NCBI GenBank assembly: GCA_958510825.1
Contig: OY294049.1
Coordinates: forward strand, 124,001-188,000
Origin: Brachypterus glaber
Lineage: Eukaryota; Arthropoda; Insecta; Coleoptera; Kateretidae
DNA length: 64,000 nucleotides
Direction of reading: 5' to 3'
The position numbers and the translations under genes are program-made. The first letter of the stretch is position 1; every line of letters begins with the position of its first letter. The notes below the pieces were generated by a model, which had not been told where the DNA came from, did no database searches, and saw only the letters and a program-made list of their open reading frames with translations. Positions 10,380 through 20,610 of this stretch are shown piece after piece.

Positions 10380-10870
10380 AACCATAGAAAAAATTGTTAT
10401 CTCTCCAAAATATAAATTTATTGTCTATTAAACAAACATTACAGCGACAATTGTTTCGACTTTTTTAACATAAAGTCATTTTCAAGCTACAAATAATAAA
10501 AAATTAGGTTGAAAATGGTACAATTCCTTTTAGAAAAACTTACTTTTTAAATTTATAAACAAATTAACTTGAGTACACATTATTAGAAATGTCATAATGA
10601 CCTTAACAATATTATTTTTATAAAATCTTAAAAATTAAACAAAAAGAACACTACAATAAGTTAAAATAAAATAAATTAATGAAATCTAAAATTTTAAATT
10701 GAATAAAAATCTGGGACATCTATCATAAAGTAATCCAAACTATATTTGAAACAGACTAAAGGAATTATCTTTAAACTGCAAAAATGTAGTTGAACATAAA
10801 AAAGGAAAAAGATTAATTTATATTCAACTTGGTAATTGGAATAAAATTGGAGAGGTGGCAGCAAATTCCA
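10378..10870. repeat. Left inverted terminal repeat of the Penelope-like element
   Basis: This 493-bp arm matches the reverse complement of 12538-13421 once the MITE in the right arm is removed. The match stops at GGTGGCAGCAAATTC, just before the coding part. It contains the hammerhead-like motif at 10441-10491 in reverse orientation. Confidence 0.8.
10441..10491 (-). ncRNA. Hammerhead-like motif in the left Penelope arm
   Basis: On the minus strand the order is TTGAAAATGACTT, loop, AAGTC, GAAAC, AATTGTC. This matches the stem II/GAAA/cleavage-triplet order of Penelope-associated hammerheads, but the first core box is degenerate (TTGAAAA rather than CTGANGA). Probably inactive or weak. Confidence 0.4.
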
Positions 10871-10935
10871 TAACAAATTTAAAAAAATCCTTAAATCCTG
10901 CTCCGAAACTCTAGCATATTTTGAAAAATCCTTAA

Positions 10936-12453
10936 GAGTCCTTAACCCCTTCGAATCCTTCTACTCCTTTACTTTATGCTTTACCTAAAATCCACAAGCC
11001 CATAGTATCCTATACTGGCTCTTCCACCCATAAAACCTCTAAGTGGCTAAACGAAGTGTTTAGAAAATATATCAAATTTAAACCACGATATTCTGTCATG
11101 AATGATATAGAATTATGTAAGAAATTGAACAACTTTAAAGTCCCTCCAGGTTGCAAGTTAGTATCTTTTGATGTACAGTCCCTTTTCCCTTCTATTCCCG
11201 TCAATGAATGTATACCCTTACTCAGAAAACACCTTCGCAAATCCAACTTACCAGAATATGTTAGTGATGACCTCTTAGAACTTTTTAAAATATGCCTTAA
11301 GCAAAATTTTTGTCAATTTAATAATAAAATTTTTATTCAAAAAACAGGTCTACCTATGGGTTCCCCCCTCTCCCCCCTTTTGGCCGAAATATTTTTAGAC
11401 TATCTTGAAAATGAATTTCTTTCTAAGAATTGCCTTTTTAAAAAGCACATAAAATTTTATGCCCGCTACGTGGATGATATTTTTGTAATTTTTGAAGGTA
11501 ATGAACAAAAAATTCAAACGTTTTTAAATTTTTTAAACAGTCTGCACCCCAATTTAAAATTTACAGTGGAAATCGAGTCTAATTCTTCACTCCCTTTTTT
11601 AGACCTTAAATTTACAGTCGTTAATAGTGAATTGCAAGTCTCCATTTATAGAAAACCCACAACTACTTCCCATTTCATTCCTTTTCAAGCCTTTAACCCT
11701 TTTAGCCATAAAATGGCAGCTTTCCATTCCCTTTTTCACAGATTATTTTCCTTACCTCTTAATAAATCAGATTTTAAAACAGAGTTAGACACAATTTTTC
11801 ACTTGGCAGAAGTTAATAACTACCCTTTAAATATAATTAAAAAACTTTACAGTAAAAAACTTCATAAATATAATTTAGCAAAAGTCACCTCCCTTATACC
11901 TATTTCAACCCTAAACACATCATCCTTTTGTAGTATTCCATACATAGGCCCCCCTTCTTTAAAAATCAAAAAACTCTTATCACAATTTAAAATTTCCGTG
12001 TCCTTTTCAGCCCCCTCTAACCTCAACCTCCTATTATCCCATAAAAAGGACAAAATTAATCCTTTGGAAAGGAGCGGCGTTTATAAACTGACCTGTTCGT
12101 GTGATAGCTTTTACATAGGCCGTAGTTATCAAAAAATCTGCATAAGAACCAACGAACACTTTCGTTTACTACGTGCAAATAATATTGATCTAGCAGGTCT
12201 GAACTATAAGTCCAACTTTGCCAACCATGTGTTGTGCAACAACCATGACTATGAAAATGAAGTAAGTGTTTTGCATATTTCTAGGAACGATAGAGTTACA
12301 GATCTGCTAGAACAATTTGCCATTTTGTACAACAAAAAGTTTCATAGGGATAGGTTAGTTAATGAACAAATAGATTTTTTGAATATTTATGTTTACAATA
12401 ATGTTTTAAATGTTAGACCGGAGATTGTTGCCTGTCCCCTTACAGAGCATTAA
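10936..12453 (+). CDS. Penelope-like RT + GIY-YIG endonuclease, N-terminally truncated
   Basis: The frame is open from just after an in-frame TAA at 10933-10935 to TAA at 12451-12453 (505 codons). There is no good ATG at its head; numbering residues from 11056, where a GTG opens a 465-residue stretch, helps place motifs. Before it, ALPKIHKP is the start of the conserved RT region. Then come LVSFDVQSLFPSIP (finger motif with the first catalytic Asp), GLPMGSPLSPLLAE (98-111), YVDD (138-141) and YRKPTTTSHFIP. The C-terminus is a GIY-YIG nuclease: GVY (341-343), YIG (353-355), R364, H368 and a LLEQFAIL glutamate. The catalytic parts look intact, but the RT N-terminal region is missing and no complete product is expected. 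In life such proteins copy element RNA at a nicked target in the nucleus. Confidence 0.85.
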   Translation, partial: ESLTPSNPSTPLLYALPKIHKPIVSYTGSSTHKTSKWLNEVFRKYIKFKPRYSVMNDIELCKKLNNFKVPPGCKLVSFDVQSLFPSIPVNECIPLLRKHLRKSNLPEYVSDDLLELFKICLKQNFCQFNNKIFIQKTGLPMGSPLSPLLAEIFLDYLENEFLSKNCLFKKHIKFYARYVDDIFVIFEGNEQKIQTFLNFLNSLHPNLKFTVEIESNSSLPFLDLKFTVVNSELQVSIYRKPTTTSHFIPFQAFNPFSHKMAAFHSLFHRLFSLPLNKSDFKTELDTIFHLAEVNNYPLNIIKKLYSKKLHKYNLAKVTSLIPISTLNTSSFCSIPYIGPPSLKIKKLLSQFKISVSFSAPSNLNLLLSHKKDKINPLERSGVYKLTCSCDSFYIGRSYQKICIRTNEHFRLLRANNIDLAGLNYKSNFANHVLCNNHDYENEVSVLHISRNDRVTDLLEQFAILYNKKFHRDRLVNEQIDFLNIYVYNNVLNVRPEIVACPLTEH

Positions 12454-12706
12454 TCTTTGGAATAAATATTTTTGTTTAATAATTTTTCCAAAAAAATTTT
12501 GTCCCTTTTTGGTTTGTTTTTGAGTTTTAGGTATGAATTTGCTGCCACCTCTCCAATTTTATTCCAATTACCAAGTTGAATATAAATTAATCTTTTTCCT
12601 TTTTTTATGTTCAACTACTTTTTTGCAGTTTAAAGATAATTCCTTTAGTCTGTTTCAAATATAGTTTGGATTACTTTATGATAGATGTCCCAGATTTTTA
12701 TTCAAT

Positions 12707-13099
12707 GGAGATTTCTCCCGTTAGATTAGACAGGGACAAAAGTTCTACCCAAAAAGGATAGAATACATACATACACTCCCACTTCCACCCAACCAAGCAA
12801 ATTCTGTATTTGTTCTTTGTTGAACAAATACAATATTTACTTGGCCGGGCGAAAAGTGTAACTATATTAAAGAAATTACTGGCGCCATCTAAATTTTAGT
12901 AGAATTATCTTATTCTACGGATTCACATTAGCTGTTCGTGCAGCTCACTGCTACACTTTCCGGCCAACCAAATAAATACTGTATTTCTTGTATGAAAAAC
13001 AAATACAGTATTTATTTGGTTGGCTGGAAAGTGTAGCACAAATGAGATAGAGATAGGGTAGACGTCTTTTGTTTCATAATTCTAGTTGTAGAGATCTCC
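12707..13099. mobile_element. 393-bp MITE inside the right Penelope arm, with two hairpins
   Basis: The intact left arm gives the empty site: TTCAAT followed by TTAAAATTT. In the right arm these are separated by this element, with AT repeated on both sides. Ends are GGAGATTTCTCCCGTTAGA and, reverse-complemented, GGAGATCTCTACAACTAGA; the similarity fades over about 45 bp. Inside, 12951-13039 is a near-perfect hairpin with arms of about 38 bp (GCTACACTTTCCGGCCAACC... and its complement). A diverged copy of the same hairpin lies at about 12775-12862. Confidence 0.65.
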
Positions 13100-13310
13100 A
13101 TTTAAAATTTTAGATTTTATTAATTTATTTTATTTTAACTTATTGTAGTTTTCTTTTTGTTTAATTTTTAAGATTTTATAAAAATAATATTGTTAAGGTC
13201 AGTATGACATTTCTAATAATGTGTACTCAAGTTAATTTGTTTATAAATTTAAAACGTAAGTTTTTCTAAAAGGAATTGTACCATTTTTAACCTAATTTTT
13301 TATTATTTGT

Positions 13311-13360
13311 AGCTTGAAAATGACTTTATGTTAAAAAAGTCGAAACAATTGTCGCTGTAA
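13311..13360 (+). ncRNA. Hammerhead-like motif in the right Penelope arm
   Basis: Sense-strand counterpart of 10441-10491: AGCTTGAAAATGACTT, loop, AAGTCGAAACAATTGTCGCTG. CAATTG can form the very short stem III seen in this class. The first core box is degenerate, so activity is doubtful. Confidence 0.4.
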
Positions 13361-13587
13361 TGTTTGTTTAATAGACAATAAATTTATATTTTGGAGAGAT
13401 AACAATTTTTTCTATGGTTTATTTAAATCAACTCCAATATGAGTAAGGATCAAGAATTTCTTAATATATATATACATAATTAAAGGGGAAAGTATTAATT
13501 TGTTAGCACCAGTATTTTTTTGAAATACTATAGGGGAAAACACAACTTCTGTTGAAAGCAATATTGACTTCCTTAATTTTCGGACGA

Positions 13588-13810
13588 GAATAACCCTGGT
13601 AGAAAAGTACATAAATCTAACTTAACATAACATTAGATTAGTAACATTTTTATGTTTAGTCTCAAACGTTATACAAAAACGTTATAAAATATATAAATCT
13701 AACCTTAAAAACTAACGTTTGACAAAAACATTATAAAATACATAAATCTAACCTTAGTTTCCCAACTAAATTCTAACCTTTTTCTAACCTTATTCTAACT
13801 TTAAATATTT
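13588..13810. repeat. Second copy of the CCTGGTAGAAAAGTAC repeat
   Basis: Same family and orientation as 8098-8345, starting CCCTGGTAGAAAAGTACATA and containing ACGTTATACAAAAACGTTAT. The two copies bracket the region holding the Penelope-like element. No coding content. Confidence 0.55.
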
Positions 13811-14489
13811 TTTAAATTTTCATTATTAATGCGTAAGCTATAGTAGAAAATACTCATTTCAGACATCTATGTGCCTAGGTTTGATAATTATTTATAATTT
13901 GTATATGTTTAAAAAAATATCCCCCAAAAGTCAAAATTATAGTAAGTCTGGCAACGCTGTACTATAATTGAAAAAACATTTTAAGATTCTGAATGTATAA
14001 ATAAACTAGATGAAACGTTGCAAGCACCCTGTCAAAACATCGGCACTATTGTACACTAGAGCCATCTAGTTTGAAAATTTCAAACTAGGTGTTTTGTTTG
14101 ATTTTAAATTCTGTATCTTTAAAACATTATATTCTAGCAAAAAACTGTATATAACATTTTTTATAGGGCTAAAAAAGAGCTTTTATTTAAAATATTATTT
14201 TTTGAAATCGGGTTATAAATATGTGAGATATTTATAGTATTATTAATTTGAGCCATTTCGCCTCAATGACTATTTATATCGTAAAAATCTAAAACAGAAA
14301 ATAAAATTAAAATGTTCTTATCAGGCGCACCTATTTCTAGATGCGCTGGTAAGGTATTGCGTTTAAAATAATACTTATCTGCTATATCTTCTTTACCTAA
14401 AAAATATTATTAGTCATTACCTTACCAAAGTTTAAAAATTTTGCCTAAATAGAGAATTTTCAATAAAATTCTTGATAAAGTAAACTGGA
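13811..14489. other. Non-coding stretch, nothing assigned
   Basis: AT-rich, no ORF with a recognisable domain. A small palindrome CTAGTTTGAAAATTTCAAACTAG lies near 14068. Confidence 0.45.
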
Positions 14490-14957
14490 CAGAATTTGTT
14501 GGCGAAAACAAGAGAATGGAAATGGAAAAGTGGAAAGAAAAGTGGAAACAGAATATTCAGACAGCAGGCAGATTTTTTGCTACACATTCGAACACCCTAA
14601 AGATAAAACCATGCTACAACAATATGCAGACTGAGAAGCAGGCACTGCCTAACCAAATCACATCTTCATTTTATAAAACGAGCAGATTCCCCACTATGCT
14701 CATGCGGCGAGATAGAAGACATCAAACACATAATCTTAGAATGCCCCAACCACTCAGAAGAACGCAAATGTATGATCAACTGCTTAATTACAAACACAGA
14801 CCTTCCGTTCAACCTGCAAACAATCCTTAGTAATCCCAACAACTCAATAGTAAAATCCATCGTAGACTTCTTAGAGAAGATCCATAAAAAATTGTAGGCC
14901 CTATCTAGTAGATCTCTGCTAATAATCCAATGTCTGCCCTTAATTTCTGTAGACTTA

Positions 14958-15092
14958 GGGCCACTTGCACCAATGATGATTTAACTTTAAACTTGGATTA
15001 AGTTGACGGCCGACCAATCAGAACGCAACATTTCTAACTTAAACTCGGTTTAGCTGAGATAATCCCAGACCAAAAGTTGGTGCAAGTGGCCC
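14958..15092. mobile_element. Harbinger-type MITE, copy 1, TTA target duplication
   Basis: The 135-bp element begins GGGCCACTTGCACCAATGAT and ends with TTGGTGCAAGTGGCCC, a terminal inverted repeat of about 16 bp. TTA stands on both sides (14955-14957 and 15093-15095), the 3-bp target typical of PIF/Harbinger. No coding capacity. Confidence 0.8.
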
Positions 15093-15174
15093 TTACCGCT
15101 TTAGGTTTCAACCCTATTTCAAAATCCCTTTTCTAAAACAAAAAAAAAACAAAAAAAAAAAAAAACGCATTTTA

Positions 15175-15309
15175 GGGCCACTTGCACCAATGATGATTTA
15201 ACTTTAAACTTGGATTAAATTGACGGCCGACCAATCAGAACGCAGCATTTTTAACTTAAACTCGGTTTGGCTGAGATAATGCCGTACCAAAAGTTGGTGC
15301 AAGTGGCCC
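15175..15309. mobile_element. Harbinger-type MITE, copy 2, TTA target duplication
   Basis: Same length and orientation as copy 1, with about ten base differences, and TTA at 15172-15174 and 15310-15312. Separate target duplications show independent insertions into the same LINE 3' UTR, 82 bp apart, unless the segment was duplicated after one insertion. Confidence 0.8.
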
Positions 15310-15416
15310 TTAGAGCTTAAAATAATAAAGTAGTTATAGAAAAAATCCCCTGAATTAGTTCAAAAGTGGCGTAAACGTACTACAACGCCAATAAATATAG
15401 GAAGAAGAAGAAGAAG

Positions 15417-16180
15417 ACTATTTTTCAATTAATTCATTTGTTTTTTTGGACTTTTCTTGTAAAATTGATTTCTTTTGTAAAAAAGCCACGATTAACTGTA
15501 ATGTACTGCAAATATTGGTAAGTCAACTTCATTTTATCAATCTAGAACTGCCCAAATATGTCTAAGTTAAATCGCATACATATTTATGCAAGATAACCTA
15601 AAAAAATATTTTTATTGCAAGATTTACATTTATATGGTCTGTTTCATCAAGCAAAATAGTAAATTAAAAATCGCAAAGTGAATATTTTCAAAAAAGATTC
15701 TAATATTGGATGTGCACATATACTGCATAGTTTATTTTATAAAACATGACTATATTCTATACACAAACATATACTATTCAAACCTGTTGTAAAAATATTT
15801 ACTGAGCGATTTTTAATTAACTCTCTTGCTTGATGAAACAGACCATAGTAATTACAGCCCAAAAAGTGGCTTTGATATATTCATCATTATTAAGTTATTA
15901 GTCTAAAGACTGGTTAGAAGCAGTTGTAAACTGTTGAATTTTAAAAATTGCTTGACCAGTTAAGAAAAACAGATTTAAACATCTTAAGTTCTACTTTTAG
16001 TAAATTTTTTAAACTTTAACATCAATTTGTGCCAATTTAAGATTTGTTTTGGATAAAATTTGGTGTGAACTCTACTGGTACACTGGTACCCTAAGGACCC
16101 CAAAAACTAAAAATCTCAAGTTTTTGGCTGGCACCCTAGTGCAGCAAATTTAATTTTTGTCTTTATTAATTTTTTTTCAG
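15417..16180 (+). other. Locus A: 5' UTR exon remnant (to 15517) and intron (15518-16180)
   Basis: ACTATTTTTCAATTAATTCA through CAAATATTG is the conserved non-coding exon of the family. GTAAGT at 15518 is a consensus donor and TTTTTTTCAG ending at 16180 a consensus acceptor, giving a 663-bp intron. The same donor and acceptor are conserved in loci B and A'. The 5' part of the exon and the whole promoter-proximal block seen at 28270-28545 are missing, replaced by the LINE tail. Transcription of locus A would need another promoter. Splicing itself is inferred, not observed. Confidence 0.6.
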
Positions 16181-16232
16181 AGGAGAGTGCTTACAGTTAC
16201 ATTTTTTTACAAAATATCATTTTATTTCTAAA

Positions 16233-18500
16233 ATGGAAAGTGTAAGAATCAAAGAAGAGAAGAATGAATACAAGAATGGGGAAGTTGAAGATAAATTAGA
16301 AATAACAATAAAACAAGAGCAATTGATCCCAGACGAGGAACAAATAAAAATTGAAATCATAGAAAATGGAAGTAAAAGATTTAAGGAAGAAAAAGAAGAA
16401 ACACTAATCACAAACCAAGAATTAAAACCACTATTTGTTTGTGCTTACTGTGAAGAAGCATTTAAACTAGAATTTGATTTGGATGTGCATATCTTTACAC
16501 ATAATGATAAGTTAAATATTTTAAAAATAAAGAAGGAAGAACATGAAATAAAAGTTAAAGATGAAACAGACAAAATGGAAATCCAAATAAAAGAAAATGA
16601 ATTCGTTCCAGATGAGGATCAAATAAAAATTGAAATTATTGAACATGAAGTATATGATAATGAGTTTAAAAATGTTAAAGTTGAAGAAGATAAACAAATT
16701 GTACATAAAGAAATGTCCTTATTTATTTGTTTTTATTGTGAAAAGACTTTTAAGCTAAAGTCTGACTTAAAAGTGCATATTCACAGACACACTGAAGAGC
16801 AAATGCGTAGGCAAACTGAAAATAAAAATATTCGCACGCATACTGGGGAGAAACCCCATGAATGTTCTTATTGTGAAAAATCTTTTGCAGATGCATCAAA
16901 TTTAAAAAGACATTTTCGATCACACACTGGGGAGAAGCTCCATAAATGTTCTTATTGTGAAAAATCTTTTACAGATGCATCAGCTTTAAAAACACATATT
17001 CGCACGCATTCTGGGGAGAAACCCAATAAATGTTCTTATTGTGAAAAATCTTTTGCAGATGCATCAAATTTAAAAAGACATTTTCGATCACACACTGGGG
17101 AGAAGCTCCATAAATGTTCTTATTGTGAAAAATCTTTTACAGATGCATCAGCTTTAAAAACACATATTCGCACGCATACTGGGGAGAAACCCCATAAATG
17201 TACTTATTGTGAAAAATCTTTTGCAGATGTATCAACTTTAAAAACACATATTCGCACGCACTCTGGGGAGAAACCCAATAAATGTTCTTATTGCAACAAA
17301 TCTTTTGCAAGTGCATCAAATTTAAAAAAACATATTCGCACGCATACTGGGGAGAAACCCCATAAATGTACTTATTGTGAAAAATCTTTTGCTGATGCAT
17401 CAAATTTAAAAACACATATTCGCACGCATTCTGGGGAGAAACCCAATAAATGTTCTTATTGTGACAAATCTTTTGCAGTTGCATCAAATTTAAAAACACA
17501 TATTCGCACGCATTCTGGGGAGAAACCCAATAAATGTTCTTATTGTGAAAAATCTTTTGCAGATGCATCAAATTTAAAAAGACATTTTCGATCACACACT
17601 GGGGAGAAGCTCCATAAATGTTCTTATTGTGAAAAATCTTTTACAGATGCATCAGCTTTAAAAACACATATTCGCACGCATTCTGGGGAGAAACCCAATA
17701 AATGTTCTTATTGTGAAAAATCTTTTGCAGATGCATCAAATTTAAAAAGACATTTTCGATCACACACTGGGGAGAAGCTCCATAAATGTTCTTATTGTGA
17801 AAAATCTTTTACAGATGCATCAGCTTTAAAAACACATATTCGCACGCATACTGGGGAGAAACCCAATAAATGTTCTTATTGCAACAAATCTTTTGCAGTT
17901 GCATCAAATTTAAAAACACATATTCGCACGCACTCTGGGGAGAAACCCAATAAATGTTCTTATTGCAACAAATATTTTGCAAGTGCATCAAATTTAAAAA
18001 AACATATTCGCACGCATACTGGGGAGAAACCCCATAAATGTACTTATTGTGAAAAATCTTTTGCTGATGCATCAAATTTAAAAACACATTTAAAAACACA
18101 TGTTCGCACGCATACTAGGGAGAAGCCCCATAAATGTTCTTATTGTGAAAAATCTTTTGCAGTTGCATCAACTTTAAAAACCCATATTCGCACGCATACT
18201 GGGGAGAAACCCAATAAATGTTCTTATTGCAACAAATCTTTTGCATATGCATCAACTTTAAGAACACATATTCGCACGCATACTGGGGAGAAGCCCCATA
18301 AATGTACTTCTTGTGAAAAATCTTTTGCAGATGCATCAACTTTAAGAACACATATTCACAAGCATTCTGAAGAGAAACCCAATAAATGTTCTTATTGCAA
18401 CAAATCTTTTGCAGTTGCATTAACTTTAAAAACCTATATTCGCACGCATACTGTGGAGAATCCCAATAAATGTTCTTATTGCAACAAATCTTTTGCATAG
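16233..18500 (+). CDS. Polydactyl C2H2 zinc-finger protein A (755 aa, truncated by a nonsense change)
   Basis: ATG in TAAAATGG starts 52 bases after the intron acceptor. Residues 1-190 hold two copies of one module: an acidic stretch rich in KxE motifs (IKEE, IKQE, IKIE, VKDE; possible SUMO sites), PDEEQIKIEIIE or PDEDQIKIEIIE, then a lone finger (about 69-91 and 164-186). From about residue 208 an array of 18 fingers with TGEKP or SGEKP linkers follows, plus a half finger. Finger 15 carries an extra LKTH and finger 19 lacks its first zinc-binding His (LKTYIRTH). Two-finger blocks repeat almost exactly (fingers 1-2, 3-4, 9-10, 11-12). The stop (TAG 18498-18500) replaces TAT within a finger, and fingers continue in frame after it. 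No ZAD, KRAB or BTB domain. Probably a nuclear DNA-binding protein; target unknown. The promoter block is missing. Confidence 0.8.
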   Translation: MESVRIKEEKNEYKNGEVEDKLEITIKQEQLIPDEEQIKIEIIENGSKRFKEEKEETLITNQELKPLFVCAYCEEAFKLEFDLDVHIFTHNDKLNILKIKKEEHEIKVKDETDKMEIQIKENEFVPDEDQIKIEIIEHEVYDNEFKNVKVEEDKQIVHKEMSLFICFYCEKTFKLKSDLKVHIHRHTEEQMRRQTENKNIRTHTGEKPHECSYCEKSFADASNLKRHFRSHTGEKLHKCSYCEKSFTDASALKTHIRTHSGEKPNKCSYCEKSFADASNLKRHFRSHTGEKLHKCSYCEKSFTDASALKTHIRTHTGEKPHKCTYCEKSFADVSTLKTHIRTHSGEKPNKCSYCNKSFASASNLKKHIRTHTGEKPHKCTYCEKSFADASNLKTHIRTHSGEKPNKCSYCDKSFAVASNLKTHIRTHSGEKPNKCSYCEKSFADASNLKRHFRSHTGEKLHKCSYCEKSFTDASALKTHIRTHSGEKPNKCSYCEKSFADASNLKRHFRSHTGEKLHKCSYCEKSFTDASALKTHIRTHTGEKPNKCSYCNKSFAVASNLKTHIRTHSGEKPNKCSYCNKYFASASNLKKHIRTHTGEKPHKCTYCEKSFADASNLKTHLKTHVRTHTREKPHKCSYCEKSFAVASTLKTHIRTHTGEKPNKCSYCNKSFAYASTLRTHIRTHTGEKPHKCTSCEKSFADASTLRTHIHKHSEEKPNKCSYCNKSFAVALTLKTYIRTHTVENPNKCSYCNKSFA

Positions 18501-20048
<1,548 letters not shown>

Positions 20049-20065
20049 TTTATGAATTTTATATC

Positions 20066-20071
20066 AATAAA
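20066..20071 (+). terminator. poly(A) signal of locus A
   Basis: AATAAA in the family context TATATCAATAAATGAGTTTT, 18 bases after the ancestral stop codon. A transcript from this locus would carry about 1.5 kb of untranslated fossil fingers before this signal, which could expose it to nonsense-mediated decay. Confidence 0.6.
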
Positions 20072-20610
20072 TGAGTTTTTTTTTAAATATTAATGAACTC
20101 ACGTTCAAATGTAGGTACTGGATACGTTTAAGATTGTTTTATTTGCTGCTCATTTGTTTATATAATGTATTGGACTATTGCAATAATAACCATTAGAATT
20201 GTTATGTCCGCCAATATTTGGAATTACCACCACCTGACAGGAAGTACTTACTCCCCCACTATCAAAGCATCCTTCACTTAAAATTAAAATATAATTTAAT
20301 TATTAACTGATTTTGCTTTCCAATGTTGTCAAATTCTTCTCTTGCACTTTTTTTCTTAATTTTTCTCCTATTCACTATTACTACGCCATCACATATTCCG
20401 AATTTTAGTACTAGTTTTATTAATAAACAGAAAATATAATTATATTTGCTGTTTCTGTAAATAACAGATTTATTTTCTCTCGCCAATAACAAATTATTTT
20501 TGACAAACGTGTGACATTTTGCTTCAAAATTTTCAACTTAGATGGTCATGGAATGGCCCACTAGGAAGTCTGGCACCTAAGTCAGTAGCGCGGCCTTGAA
20601 GTAAAGAACG
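20072..20610 (+). other. 3' flank shared by all loci
   Basis: Uninterrupted version of the flank that is split by a LINE after locus 1 and by the 5.8-kb element after locus C. The empty-site sequence TTTTTCTCCTATTCACTATT lies at about 20386-20405. No gene is seen; the short minus-strand ORF here (20274-20492) has no domain. Confidence 0.65.

Larger units (their letters stand above)
10378..13421 (+). mobile_element. Penelope-like retroelement with inverted terminal repeats
   Basis: A 3.0-kb element with an RT-GIY-YIG ORF (10936-12453) between a left arm (10378-10870) and a right arm (12538-13421) that are reverse complements. The outer ends read TAAACCATAGAAAAAATTGT and its complement. Hammerhead-like motifs lie in both arms. 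The right arm is split by a 393-bp MITE (12707-13099). The ORF lacks the N-terminal part of the RT, so the element is 5'-truncated inside its coding region while both arms persist. Penelope-like elements are known for complex direct or inverted terminal copies, which fits. Confidence 0.8.
12538..13421. repeat. Right inverted terminal repeat of the Penelope-like element
   Basis: Reverse complement of 10378-10870, beginning TTTGCTGCCACCTCTCCAAT and ending ...TCTATGGTTTA. It is interrupted at 12707-13099 by a MITE. The match is otherwise close, with only scattered substitutions, so the two arms are of similar age. Confidence 0.8.
14490..15416 (+). mobile_element. 3' end of a second LINE family (C-terminal tail, 3' UTR, (GAA)n)
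   Basis: A decayed reading frame up to TAG at 14895-14897 contains RLRSRHCLTKSHLHFIKRAD, then CSCGEIEDIKHIILECPNH. This is the CxCG..E...HI..ECP signature at the C-terminus of LINE ORF2 proteins that follow an RNase H domain (I/Jockey/R1 types). Upstream the frame is broken. The 3' UTR holds two Harbinger-type MITEs and ends in (GAA)n at about 15401-15416. The tail directly abuts zinc-finger exon 1 at 15417, marking the insertion point. Confidence 0.7.

Noticed and set aside
10378..13421. LTR retrotransposon
   Set aside because: The terminal repeats are inverted, the RT is of Penelope type with a GIY-YIG nuclease, and there is no gag, protease, integrase or RNase H.
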